Shown one piece after another: positions 1-7,758 of a stretch of 46,162 nucleotides of DNA. Every line of letters begins with the position of its first letter. The first letter of the stretch is position 1. Made by a program: the position numbers and the translations under genes. Below the pieces are notes generated by a model that made no database searches, was not told the origin of the DNA, and saw only the letters and a program-made list of their open reading frames with translations. Origin of the DNA: UBA5399 sp964592125 (GTDB lineage Bacteria; Bacillota; Clostridia; Christensenellales; Christensenellaceae); contig CAZQBV010000011.1 of assembly GCA_964592125.1 (NCBI GenBank), positions 1-46,162 on the forward strand, in the 5' to 3' direction.

Positions 1-53
1 CTGCGACCTCTTGAACCCCATTCAAGCACGCTACCAAACTGCGCTACACCCAG
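1..53 (-). tRNA. tRNA-Pro (GGG anticodon), 3' part outside window
   Basis: Read on the minus strand, the 5' end is at base 53. The acceptor strand is CTGGGTG, followed by TA, a D-arm (GCGC/GCGT closing an AGTTTGGTA loop), and an anticodon arm CTTGA/TCAAG closing the loop ATGGGGT. This gives anticodon GGG for proline. The variable region AGGTC and the start of the T-arm follow before the window ends, so the T-arm, 3' acceptor strand and CCA are not seen. Confidence 0.9.
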
Positions 54-84
54 AACTGACGGCTTGTTTACAAGCACGCTATTT

Positions 85-112
85 ATTCTATCATATTTCG
101 ATGGTTTTGCAA
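85..112 (-). promoter_or_regulatory. Promoter of tRNA-Pro
   Basis: On the minus strand, a -35 TTGCAA (107-112) is separated by 16 bp from a -10 TAGAAT (85-90). It lies about 30 bp upstream of the tRNA 5' end, as expected for a stable RNA promoter with a short trimmed leader. Confidence 0.6.
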
Positions 113-150
113 GTGTTAATATTCAAATTTATGTGTTCGGGAAGATACAA

Positions 151-178
151 TTGAAATTAAGCCAAATTAAGATATAAT
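151..178 (+). promoter_or_regulatory. Sigma-A promoter of the prpC-prkC operon
   Basis: A -35 TTGAAA (151-156) lies 16 bp from a perfect -10 TATAAT (173-178). Transcription should start near 185, leaving a leader of about 150 nt before prpC. This is long compared with the other leaders in this window. Confidence 0.7.
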
Positions 179-184
179 AGATAC

Positions 185-333
185 ATAGTGTTGTACCAGT
201 TTTTCTAAGATGCTCCAATTAACAACGAGGGATGCCGAATGGGCGGAACCGGAAGATTGGGTGGCATTCATATTGGTGCGAAAGCAGATAGTTACAACCC
301 CCTAATAAATACTGGGGGATAGAAGGGGTATAT
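185..333 (+). promoter_or_regulatory. Structured 5' leader of prpC, unassigned class
   Basis: The leader can fold into at least three elements. One is a stem of about 7 bp formed by 230-236 with 263-269. The second is a TGC-GAAA-GCA hairpin with a GNRA tetraloop (277-286). The third is a CCCCC/GGGGG hairpin (298-302 with 314-318). The same CCCCC could instead pair with the GGGG of the prpC ribosome binding site (325-328), so a switch of pairing could open or close translation. I could not match it to a known riboswitch. The stretch around 234-250 looks superficially like part of the ydaO (c-di-AMP) class, but the rest of that motif is not evident. The structure is seen in the sequence; the regulatory role is inference. 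Confidence 0.35.
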
Positions 334-1071
334 ATGAAAACAGTTGGAATTACCCATGTAGGTAAAGTGAGGCAAACAAATGAAGACACGGTGATGATAG
401 AGTGCGAAGATAAGCCACACTATTTTTTGGTTGCCGATGGCATGGGGGGACATGCAGCGGGGGAAGTTGCCAGTAAAACAGCTGCCGCCTGTATCAAACG
501 GTTTATTGAAAAGTTGCGTACCGAGGTGCTTACCGAAGAGCAAATATTGGATGCAATAACATATGCCAACACATGTTTGCTGGCAGATATGGAAAGAAAT
601 GAGCATTTGCAAGGTATGGGTACTACACTGACATTTGCTTATACAGCTGGCGATAGCCTAATAATAGCACAGGTGGGGGATTCAGGTGCTTTTTTATTCA
701 ATGGAGAAAGCCTGCACAAGGTAACAAAGGATCATACCTATGTGCAACACCTAATTGATTCGGGAGTGATAAAGCCAAATGCAGCGGGAGACTATCCTTT
801 TAAGAATATTATTACGCGTGCATTAGGCATGAAAAAATTGGAAGTGGATTTCTATCAGCTAGAGTGGAAAGAAGGAGATTTGTTGCTTTTGTGTTCGGAT
901 GGACTGACGGCATATGTAGATGAGGATATGATGCGAAATGTGCTGGCGGACAGCAATCACATAAGGCAAAAAGCGCAATTTTTTGTAGATTTCGCCTTGG
1001 AATCGGGCGGAAAAGACAATATTTCAGTTGTTATTGCAAAAAATGAACCGTGGGAAGAAGGAGCGGAATGA
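334..1071 (+). CDS. prpC: PP2C-family Ser/Thr protein phosphatase PrpC
   Basis: This 245-residue PPM/PP2C phosphatase is expected to dephosphorylate proteins phosphorylated by the PASTA kinase encoded immediately downstream. Family motifs are present: an RxxNED-like RQTNED near residue 15, DGMGGH near residue 35 (metal-binding Asp), GDSGAF near 115, CSDGL near 190, and GGKDNISVV near the C-terminus carrying the last metal-binding Asp. Length is typical. The ATG at 334 is preceded by AAGGGG at suitable spacing. Its TGA overlaps the ATG of prkC (ATGA), so the two are probably translationally coupled, the usual arrangement in Bacillota. Expression may depend on the structured leader upstream. 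Confidence 0.95.
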   Translation: MKTVGITHVGKVRQTNEDTVMIECEDKPHYFLVADGMGGHAAGEVASKTAAACIKRFIEKLRTEVLTEEQILDAITYANTCLLADMERNEHLQGMGTTLTFAYTAGDSLIIAQVGDSGAFLFNGESLHKVTKDHTYVQHLIDSGVIKPNAAGDYPFKNIITRALGMKKLEVDFYQLEWKEGDLLLLCSDGLTAYVDEDMMRNVLADSNHIRQKAQFFVDFALESGGKDNISVVIAKNEPWEEGAE

Positions 1072-2960
1072 TAGATAAAACCAGACTGCTTGCGGGTCGA
1101 TACAGATTATTGGAAAAGATTGACGCAGGGGGAACGGCATTTATTTATAGAGCAAGGGACGAAATGACCGGGCAGATTGTTGCGGTAAAAGTATTAAAAC
1201 CCGAGCTTACAAAAAACGAGGAATTTGTGCAGCGTTTTAAAAAAGAAGTGCAGGCTTCTTTGAAATTGCGCCACGCAAATATTATTCGCGCTTACGATGC
1301 AGGCCTAGACAATGGTATGTATTACATTGTTATGGATTTGATAGAGGGTAAAACACTGAAGCACCTGATTCAGATAAACGGACCGCTTCCTATTAAGTAT
1401 GTTGTGAATATTGCGAAAAAGCTATGCTTGGCGTTGGAATATGCGCATGTGAAGGGATTTGTTCATCGTGACATAAAACCGCACAATGTACTGATAGACA
1501 TGACGGGCGAGCCATATATAGCCGATTTTGGTATTGCAAAAAACATTGCGCAAAACACGGTTACACTGGAAGACAACAGCGTGATGGGCTCTGTGCACTA
1601 TTTTTCTCCGGAACAAGCACGAGGAGAGAGGGCAGATAGGCGGTCGGACATCTATTCTCTGGGTATTTTGATTTATGAAGCATTGACGGGACATGTGCCT
1701 TTTGATGCGGATACTTCTGTAGCCATTGCACTAAAACATATTAATGAGCCTATGCCAAGTGCGCGGGAAGAAAATGCCGATATCCCTGAAAGTTTGAATC
1801 GCATTATATTAAAAGCCACAGAAAAGGACAAACATTTCCGATATAAATCGGCATTTACAGTGTACGAGGATTTGCAGCGTTGCCTAACGGAACCAGATGG
1901 AAATTATGTGAAATACACTGAAAGCCATCGTACACAACAGCACATAGAAGAAGTTTATGCCAAGCGTTCCCGAAAAAATGTGAACAAGGTGTTCTCGTCT
2001 ATTGCCATTGCGGTGGGAGTGGTGGCGGTTCTTATTTTAATTTTGAGTTTGATATTGAACCAAAGTGCAGGAAAGGCCATTCAAGTTCCGAATGTAACGG
2101 ACATGGATGTGAAAAAAGCGGTGGAACTGCTTGCGGATAAAAGCTTTGCATCCAAAATGCAATACATACAGAATGAAGCGGCGAAAGATACGGTGATTAG
2201 CCAAACACCGGCAAGTGACAGTGAGCTGGAAGAGGGCAGCACGGTGACGCTGGTGGTAAGCGAGGGAACTGGCGCGGACATTATGCCGAATATAACAAAT
2301 AAAACCCAGCAGGAAGCGGAAGAAGTATTGGCACAAGCAGGCATTACTGTAGATGCTATTGTGAAAGAAACTGAGGGGGATATGCCCATTGGCAATGTGC
2401 TGCGACAAGAGCCGATGGCAGGGCAGCCAATTTCGCCAAACAGCGACGTAACCTTATACGTGAAAATCTCTCCGGATGAAAAGAAAATACAAATGCCAGA
2501 CCTTGTAGGAAGCGATGTATATGATGCCTTGATAAAGCTGCAAAAAAATGGATTTGCCAATACCAATTATTTTATATTCGAAGAAGAATCCGCATTGCCT
2601 GAAGGTCAAGTAATAGTGCAAGATCCTGAAAAGGATACAGAGCAGCTACAGGATCAACCTATTTTTCTAACAATTTCCAAACCTGCAGGAAATGAATTTA
2701 AGTATACCGGCAGTTTTGAGATTGATATTCAGGAAGACCAGACAATGGTGGTGGCGGCGGTGGCCGATGCAATAAATGGCATACCAATTTATTATACCGT
2801 GAGTGTAAAGGCGTATCCTGCAGGAAGGCAGGAGATTACATTTTCGGATGTGATATTCTCTTACGATAGTGAGGCGGAAAGTTTGCAAAAGAAGATGGTT
2901 GTTTTTGTGAACGGTGCTGTGGCAAAAAGTGAAACAGTGGAACTGAAAAGAGTGGGGTAA
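1068..2960 (+). CDS. prkC: PASTA-domain Ser/Thr protein kinase PrkC
   Basis: This 630-residue membrane kinase belongs to the family that senses muropeptides or lipid II and phosphorylates cell-wall and translation proteins. The cytoplasmic kinase domain occupies roughly residues 12-270: glycine-rich loop near 20, Lys41 in VAVK, HRDIKPHN at 133-140, DFG at 153-155, and an activation segment with SPEQARG. One transmembrane helix lies at about 308-332. Three PASTA-like repeats follow (each with P-x-hydrophobic and Q-x-P features), then a C-terminal beta-rich segment of about 80 residues. The start at 1068 is chosen because this ATG overlaps the prpC stop and has GAAGGAG upstream; an in-frame GTG at 1050 would add six residues and has no such site. 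Confidence 0.95.
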   Translation: MIDKTRLLAGRYRLLEKIDAGGTAFIYRARDEMTGQIVAVKVLKPELTKNEEFVQRFKKEVQASLKLRHANIIRAYDAGLDNGMYYIVMDLIEGKTLKHLIQINGPLPIKYVVNIAKKLCLALEYAHVKGFVHRDIKPHNVLIDMTGEPYIADFGIAKNIAQNTVTLEDNSVMGSVHYFSPEQARGERADRRSDIYSLGILIYEALTGHVPFDADTSVAIALKHINEPMPSAREENADIPESLNRIILKATEKDKHFRYKSAFTVYEDLQRCLTEPDGNYVKYTESHRTQQHIEEVYAKRSRKNVNKVFSSIAIAVGVVAVLILILSLILNQSAGKAIQVPNVTDMDVKKAVELLADKSFASKMQYIQNEAAKDTVISQTPASDSELEEGSTVTLVVSEGTGADIMPNITNKTQQEAEEVLAQAGITVDAIVKETEGDMPIGNVLRQEPMAGQPISPNSDVTLYVKISPDEKKIQMPDLVGSDVYDALIKLQKNGFANTNYFIFEEESALPEGQVIVQDPEKDTEQLQDQPIFLTISKPAGNEFKYTGSFEIDIQEDQTMVVAAVADAINGIPIYYTVSVKAYPAGRQEITFSDVIFSYDSEAESLQKKMVVFVNGAVAKSETVELKRVG

Positions 2961-2965
2961 GAATC

Positions 2966-3829
2966 ATTAAGGGCAGAATAATAAAATGCATTGGTGGCTT
3001 TTACTATGTAAATGATGCTGATGGCAAGGTACATGAGTGTAAGGCGTGCGGCAGGTTTCGAAAGGAAGACATCAAACCGATTGCGGGAGATTTTGTAGAA
3101 TTTGCCCGGCAAAATGGTCTGGAATATGGCTTTATTGAGCAAATTTATCCTCGTGAAAATGAGCTGGTGCGTCCACCGGTTGCCAATGTGGATACCATGC
3201 TGTTGGTGGTTTCGGCATCCAAACCGCATATAGATTTTATGTTGTGTGATAAATTGTTAATTCAAGCGGAAAAAGCAAATATCAAACCCGTAATATGTAT
3301 CAATAAATCTGAAACTAGCAAAAAATTTGCAGATGAAATTGATAGGCAGTATAAAGCCTACGACGTACTTTATGTTTCGGCATACGAAAAGACTGGTTTG
3401 GATAAACTGCAAGAGGAACTGCGCGGTAAATGCATCTGTTTCGCAGGTCAATCTGCAGTGGGAAAATCCTCTTTGATCAATGTGTTGGATGAGGATATTC
3501 ATTTGGAAATTGGTGAATTGAGCAAAAAAACAGCACGAGGAAAGCATACCACTCGCGTTGTTGAACTGATGTATTTGCCTAAGCTGAATGCATATGTGCT
3601 GGATACACCGGGCTTTTCCATGTTTGAAATAGGAGAGTTGAGCGCACCGGAATTGGCTGCCTATTATAGAGAATTTGTAAAGGAAGCAACTAAGTGTAGG
3701 TTTACATCCTGTGTGCATGACAAAGAGCCGGGGTGTGCAGTGAAACAAGCCGTGGAACAAGGCAAAATAAGCACGGAAAGATATGATAGATACATAAAAA
3801 TAAAAAAGGCATTGGAGGACAAGAGATGA
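2966..3829 (+). CDS. rsgA: Ribosome small-subunit GTPase RsgA, probable ATT start
   Basis: This is a circularly permuted GTPase involved in late 30S assembly. The motifs come in permuted order: G4 NKSE near residue 112, G1 GQSAVGKSS near 160, the RGKHTT switch near 190, G3 DTPG near 212, and a C-terminal zinc motif C-x4-C-x-H-x5-C from about 243. The N-terminal OB-fold (KGRIIKCIGGFYYV) is intact but has no ATG, GTG or TTG in front of it. The first reachable initiator is ATT at 2966, six bases after the prkC stop and behind GGGGTAAG. A GTG at 3167 would delete the OB-fold. Length from ATT is 287 aa, normal for the family. The TGA overlaps the rpe ATG. Confidence 0.88.
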   Translation: MKGRIIKCIGGFYYVNDADGKVHECKACGRFRKEDIKPIAGDFVEFARQNGLEYGFIEQIYPRENELVRPPVANVDTMLLVVSASKPHIDFMLCDKLLIQAEKANIKPVICINKSETSKKFADEIDRQYKAYDVLYVSAYEKTGLDKLQEELRGKCICFAGQSAVGKSSLINVLDEDIHLEIGELSKKTARGKHTTRVVELMYLPKLNAYVLDTPGFSMFEIGELSAPELAAYYREFVKEATKCRFTSCVHDKEPGCAVKQAVEQGKISTERYDRYIKIKKALEDKR

Positions 3830-4479
3830 TGAAATTGGCACCATCGCTGCTATCTGCAAATTTTGTGGATATGAAAAGCGGTATTCGTATGATGGAAGAA
3901 GCAGGCGTGGAATATCTGCACTGCGATGTGATGGATGGTATGTTTGTGCCCAATATTTCCTTTGGGTTTAAAATGATAGAGGATATTAAAAAAACGACGA
4001 AAATTCCGTTAGATGTGCATTTGATGGTTGCCGACCCTGGCCGCTATGTGGAACGCTTTGCGAAGGCGGGGGCGGATATTATTACTTTCCACGTGGAGGC
4101 AACAGACCATATACAGCGCGTTTTGGCAATGATAAAGGATTGCGGAAAAAAGGCGGGCGTGGTACTGAACCCTGCAACTCCGCTGGATGTGCTGGACTAC
4201 ATTATGGACGATGTGGATATGGTGCTGTTGATGTCGGTCAATCCCGGTTATGGCGGCCAAAAGTTTATACCTGCTGTGGCGGATAAGCTGCGCAATCTGC
4301 GCGCTATGGTGGATGAGAGTGGAAGAGAGATTGAAGTGGAAGTGGATGGCGGCATAAGCTTGGATAATATTGCAGAAATTGTGGGCTGTGGTGCCAATGT
4401 AGTGGTGGCAGGCAGCGCTATATTTGATACGCAAGATCCGGTAGAAACAGCGCGTGAAATGCGGAGACGTATGAAGTGA
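3826..4479 (+). CDS. rpe: Ribulose-phosphate 3-epimerase
   Basis: This 217-residue TIM-barrel enzyme interconverts ribulose 5-phosphate and xylulose 5-phosphate in the pentose phosphate pathway. Characteristic motifs are APSLLSANF at the N-terminus, HCDVMDGMFVPN (metal ligands His and Asp), DVHLMV, VNPGYGGQKF, and EVDGGI followed by a phosphate-binding AGSAIF. The start overlaps the rsgA stop (ATGATGA); the second ATG at 3829 is equally possible and changes the protein by one residue. GGAGG lies about 10 bases upstream. Its TGA overlaps the GTG of thiN. Confidence 0.96.
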   Translation: MMKLAPSLLSANFVDMKSGIRMMEEAGVEYLHCDVMDGMFVPNISFGFKMIEDIKKTTKIPLDVHLMVADPGRYVERFAKAGADIITFHVEATDHIQRVLAMIKDCGKKAGVVLNPATPLDVLDYIMDDVDMVLLMSVNPGYGGQKFIPAVADKLRNLRAMVDESGREIEVEVDGGISLDNIAEIVGCGANVVVAGSAIFDTQDPVETAREMRRRMK

Positions 4480-5114
4480 AGGTTCTAATTGTTGCGGCAG
4501 GCGAACCGCCATCCCCAGCACTGCTAAAGGAAAAATTGGCGTGGTGTGACTGGGTGGTTGCGGTGGATGGTGGTTTGCTGCCTCTGATGGAACTGCAGAC
4601 AGTGCCAGACGCAGTAGTGGGGGACATGGATTCTGTGGAAACGGAATGTGTGGAACGGATGTGCAAACTGGGGAGTGTATGCGAGCGGGCACAAGTGGAG
4701 AAGAATGATACGGATGCCTTCCTAGCACTGGAAATGGCGGTGAAACGCGGTGCGTGTAAGATTGTTTTGCTGGGCGGAACGGGGGGGCGCATAGATCACT
4801 TGCTCTCTAATATTATGCTTTTGAAATGGGCACAGCAAAAAAAAATCTGCCTTGTCATAGAAGATGACTTGCAAACGCTGGAGCTGGGACAGGGAAGGTT
4901 TGAATGCAAAGGGGAGGTGGGGCAAACGGTATCCTTAATTCCTGCTGACAAAGAGGCTACGGTGACTGTAAGCGGTATGAAGTATCCTTTGCAAGGGCTG
5001 TTGCTTACCAATAGCAGGCCACGCGGTGTTAGTAATATATTACAGCGGCAGGTAGCGACAATAGAAACAGACAATCCTTTGATTATAATAAAACTAAAAA
5101 AGGCTCAAAAATAA
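4476..5114 (+). CDS. thiN: Thiamine pyrophosphokinase
   Basis: This 212-residue enzyme transfers pyrophosphate from ATP to thiamine to give thiamine diphosphate. Typical features are AVDGG near residue 30, the VGDMDS motif near 48, KNDTDAFLAL near 72, and GGTGGRIDHLLSN near 95. The GTG start at 4476 overlaps the rpe stop by four bases, so it is probably translated by coupling. It is the last gene of the prpC operon, in the same relative position as in many Bacillota. No clear plus-strand terminator follows; the hairpin at 5131-5150 has its T-run on the other strand. Confidence 0.93.
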   Translation: MKVLIVAAGEPPSPALLKEKLAWCDWVVAVDGGLLPLMELQTVPDAVVGDMDSVETECVERMCKLGSVCERAQVEKNDTDAFLALEMAVKRGACKIVLLGGTGGRIDHLLSNIMLLKWAQQKKICLVIEDDLQTLELGQGRFECKGEVGQTVSLIPADKEATVTVSGMKYPLQGLLLTNSRPRGVSNILQRQVATIETDNPLIIIKLKKAQK

Positions 5115-5124
5115 TAAATGAGAA

Positions 5125-5150
5125 CAAAAAAGGCAACCGGATGGTTGCCT
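5125..5150 (-). terminator. Rho-independent terminator of rpmB
   Basis: Inverted repeat AGGCAACC/GGTTGCCT (5131-5138, 5143-5150) with a 4-nt loop. On the minus strand it is followed by a run of T (bases 5130-5125), so it serves rpmB. Confidence 0.85.
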
Positions 5151-5175
5151 CAACTGACTACAGTCTACAGTGCAA

Positions 5176-5370
5176 TTAGTTTGCGTAACGTTCCACTTTG
5201 CCTGAACGCAGACAGCGTGTGCAAACATATTTTCTCAGGGGAGTGCCATTCTCAATCACTCTAACGCGCTGCACATTGGGCGCCCAAATTCTCCTGGATT
5301 TCCTGTGTGAGTGACTGATCTTATTACCGGACATAACACCCTTGTTGCATACCTCACAATATTTGGCCAT
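5176..5370 (-). CDS. rpmB: 50S ribosomal protein L28
   Basis: This 64-residue ribosomal protein starts MAKYCEVCNKG, has the SHSHRKSRR basic stretch and ends with CTRCLRSGKVERYAN. The two CxxC pairs indicate the zinc-binding form of L28. The ATG at 5370 is chosen over an upstream in-frame ATG because it begins at the conserved MAKxC and has a strong GGAGGTG (complement at 5377-5383). It is transcribed alone, against thiN, from its own promoter. Confidence 0.97.
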   Translation of the reverse strand: MAKYCEVCNKGVMSGNKISHSHRKSRRIWAPNVQRVRVIENGTPLRKYVCTRCLRSGKVERYAN

Positions 5371-5411
5371 ACAAAACACCTCCCTCTTATTGTACATATC
5401 AAACGCTGTTA

Positions 5412-5440
5412 ATTTTATCATTTATGAGCGACTAATGCAA
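5412..5440 (-). promoter_or_regulatory. Promoter of rpmB
   Basis: On the minus strand, -35 TTGCAT (5435-5440), a 17-bp spacer and -10 TAAAAT (5412-5417). The same two hexamers and spacing occur in front of rpsT. Confidence 0.75.
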
Positions 5441-5556
5441 GTATTTTCTTGTGTATCTGTGAATTTACTGTAACACAAGAAATCGGTTATGCTTTTATGA
5501 CGAAAGGAACAACTGTAAAAGCTATTTAAAAAGCGAGTGTGTGGCAGTAATACTGT

Positions 5557-5624
5557 TTGATATTAAACAAAAGATGTTATATAATTAGTATATTCATTTT
5601 TCTATGGTAAATAATTTGCCATAG
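5557..5624 (+). promoter_or_regulatory. asp23-fakA promoter with palindrome in the leader
   Basis: A -35 TTGATA (5557-5562), 17-bp spacer and -10 TATAAT (5580-5585) form a good sigma-A promoter. Just downstream of the expected start, 5602-5624 is a 23-bp near-perfect palindrome (CTATGG arms, centre AAATAATTT with one T/G mismatch). It could be an operator or a short hairpin; which one cannot be told from sequence alone. Confidence 0.65.
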
Positions 5625-5665
5625 CGTAACTCTAGAAAAATAAACCATTATGGGAGGTTTTTAAC

Positions 5666-6019
5666 ATGGGTGCTGTACTAAAAAATAATTATGGAACAAT
5701 AACTTATGATGACAGATGTATTTCTACAATAGCGGGGATTAGTGCTACTGAGTGCTATGGTCTGGTGGGCATGTCGCAAAAAAACGCTGCATCTGCCATT
5801 GCCAATTTGTTCAAAAGTGGAGACTTGGAAAAAGGTGTTCATATCAAAACGGATGGCAGTGAAAACATTATGATAGAGCTTTATATCACTGTAAAATACG
5901 GAGTTTCTTTATCGGCAGTGGCGGAAAATATTATAGACAAAGTAAAATATTCTGTAGAAAAAGAGACGGGATTGAATGTGCATAGCGTAGATATTATTGT
6001 GCAGGGAATTCAAGTTTAA
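5666..6019 (+). CDS. Asp23/Gls24 family envelope stress protein
   Basis: This 117-residue protein of the Asp23 (DUF322, YloU-like) family has the typical GxxxYDxxxISTIAGISATECYG start and a C-terminal VNVHSVDIIVQGI-like beta-alpha-beta ending. Such proteins are small, soluble and often membrane-associated through partners; their molecular role is not well defined. It is followed 13 bp later by fakA, an arrangement conserved across Bacillota. The ATG has GGGAGG about 8 bases upstream. Confidence 0.92.
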   Translation: MGAVLKNNYGTITYDDRCISTIAGISATECYGLVGMSQKNAASAIANLFKSGDLEKGVHIKTDGSENIMIELYITVKYGVSLSAVAENIIDKVKYSVEKETGLNVHSVDIIVQGIQV

Positions 6020-6032
6020 GGGGGCTTTATCA

Positions 6033-7667
6033 TTGGCAAACAAGCTTGATGGCGGTATGCTGAAAGAAATGGTGCTTAGCGCTGCCGCAATTTTGGAGCA
6101 GAATAAAGATACGCTGGATGCAATGAATGTATTTCCTGTGCCGGATGGCGATACAGGAACCAATATGTCACTCACTATGATAACGGCGGCGAGAGAAGTG
6201 GCTGCTATAGCTGAGAAAAGTTTGGATATAAAATCTGTGATAAAAGCCATGAGTTCTGGAGCGTTGCAAGGCGCAAGGGGAAACTCGGGAGTGATATTAT
6301 CACAGATTTTTGCAGGTTTTGCAGATGCAATTGTAAACTGGGAAGGCGAGCCCAGCACAGAGATGCTGGCACTTGCGTTTCAGCGTGGTACCGAGTTTGC
6401 CTACAAAGCTGTAATGAAACCCAAAGAAGGCACTATTTTAACTGTGGTAAAAAGTGTGGCTGATGCGGCAGAGTTGTTCTCCAAACGCTCGGATGACCTA
6501 AAAAAACAGATGGAATATTGCATTCAAGAGGGAGAAAAAACGCTGAAACAAACGCCAGAGATGCTTCCGGTGCTGAAAGAAGCGGGCGTTGTGGATGCTG
6601 GTGGCGCTGGATTTTTGGTTCTGCTAATGGGCTTTAAAGCAGTGCTGGATGGCGGAAAAGTAAATTCCAGTGAGATTTTCCAAACGGAGATGATAGCTGA
6701 TTTTACGAACATGTCCCTGAATGACGAGATTGAGTTTGGCTATTGTACGGAGTTTTTTATAAAAAAACTATATCCTGACACGCAGGAAAGGGATATAGAT
6801 ACCTATCGCAGTAACCTTGCTAAAATTGGAGACTGTGTTTTGGTAGTGGGTGATATTTCATTGGTGAAGACACACGTGCATACCAATGAGCCTGGGCTGG
6901 CGCTGCAATATGCGCAAATATTGGGCGAGCTGAGCCAGATAAAAATAGACAATATGCGAGAGCAACACAGGGAAATTGCGGATGTATACGATGTGCCCAG
7001 TTTGGAACGCAAGGAGCTGGCGGTGGTGACGGTAAGTGCTGGCGAGGGCATACGAGAGATTTTTGCAGACTGGCAGATAGACGGCTTTGTGGAGGGAGGG
7101 CAATCTATGAATCCTTCTACACAGGATATACTGAAAGTGATTGACAGCTGTAACGCAGATAATATTATTATATTGCCCAACAACAAAAATATTATTCTGG
7201 CAGCAGAGCAGGCGGCAGACCTTTGCAAGCACAATGTGACGGTGGTAAAAAGCAAATCTATACCGCAGGGCATTGCGGCCGCTGTGGCCTACAACCCGGA
7301 GGGTAGCCTGGAAGAAAATGTGCAACGTATGAACAAGGCGATTGCACAGGTGAAGACTGGCCAAATAACCAATGCAGTGCGAACCACAAAGATGAACGGT
7401 TCCTCTATAAAAAAAGGGGATGTGATTGGCATTGCGGATGGACAAATTGTAGCCAACAGCAGCAATCTGGAGCAGGTGGTTATGGATATGATGGGAAAAC
7501 TGACAGATGAGGATTCTGAAATAGTGACTATCTATTATGGCGAGGATGTGCAGGAGACCGAGGCGAATAAGCTGTTGGACTTGGTGAAAAAGGACTTTCC
7601 GGGCTTTGATGCAGAATTGGTTTTTGGCGGGCAGCCGGTGTATCAATACCTGATTGCAGTGGAATGA
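6033..7667 (+). CDS. fakA: DAK2/DegV-type fatty acid kinase subunit (FakA/YloV)
   Basis: This 544-residue protein belongs to the FakA/YloV family, which phosphorylates fatty acids presented by DegV-like FakB proteins for incorporation into phospholipid. The N-terminal DhaL-like kinase domain shows NVFPVPDGDTGTNM (Asp residues that bind Mg-ATP), GARGNSGVILSQI and a VVDAGGAGF loop. The middle and C-terminal parts match the FakA-specific region. The TTG at 6033 is chosen because it gives MANKLDGGML, the conserved beginning, and follows AAGGGGG by 8 bases; a longer frame would overlap asp23. No fakB is present in the window. Confidence 0.9.
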   Translation: MANKLDGGMLKEMVLSAAAILEQNKDTLDAMNVFPVPDGDTGTNMSLTMITAAREVAAIAEKSLDIKSVIKAMSSGALQGARGNSGVILSQIFAGFADAIVNWEGEPSTEMLALAFQRGTEFAYKAVMKPKEGTILTVVKSVADAAELFSKRSDDLKKQMEYCIQEGEKTLKQTPEMLPVLKEAGVVDAGGAGFLVLLMGFKAVLDGGKVNSSEIFQTEMIADFTNMSLNDEIEFGYCTEFFIKKLYPDTQERDIDTYRSNLAKIGDCVLVVGDISLVKTHVHTNEPGLALQYAQILGELSQIKIDNMREQHREIADVYDVPSLERKELAVVTVSAGEGIREIFADWQIDGFVEGGQSMNPSTQDILKVIDSCNADNIIILPNNKNIILAAEQAADLCKHNVTVVKSKSIPQGIAAAVAYNPEGSLEENVQRMNKAIAQVKTGQITNAVRTTKMNGSSIKKGDVIGIADGQIVANSSNLEQVVMDMMGKLTDEDSEIVTIYYGEDVQETEANKLLDLVKKDFPGFDAELVFGGQPVYQYLIAVE

Positions 7668-7683
7668 TGCGATTGTAAGAAGC

Positions 7684-7712
7684 AGCCGGATATTTGTTAT
7701 CTGGCTTTTTTT
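7684..7712 (+). terminator. Terminator after fakA
   Basis: Nine-base-pair stem AGCCGGATA/TATCTGGCT (one G-T pair) with a 5-nt loop, followed by a run of seven T. Confidence 0.85.
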
Positions 7713-7758
7713 ATACGAAGATTCGATTTGATACTGTTTCACAAATATTGGAGTGGGC

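Noticed and set aside
185..333. T-box or c-di-AMP (ydaO) riboswitch in the prpC leader
   Set aside because: GGGTGG occurs at 258-263 but the rest of the T-box consensus and a terminator are missing, and only a short stretch resembles ydaO, so no class is assigned.
3167..3829. rsgA starting at GTG 3167
   Set aside because: This start would remove the conserved OB-fold needed for ribosome binding, although the upstream frame is open and encodes it.
7753..7758. Extra two codons (GTG) at the recG start
   Set aside because: The GGAG ribosome binding site overlaps this GTG and is well placed for the ATG at 7759.
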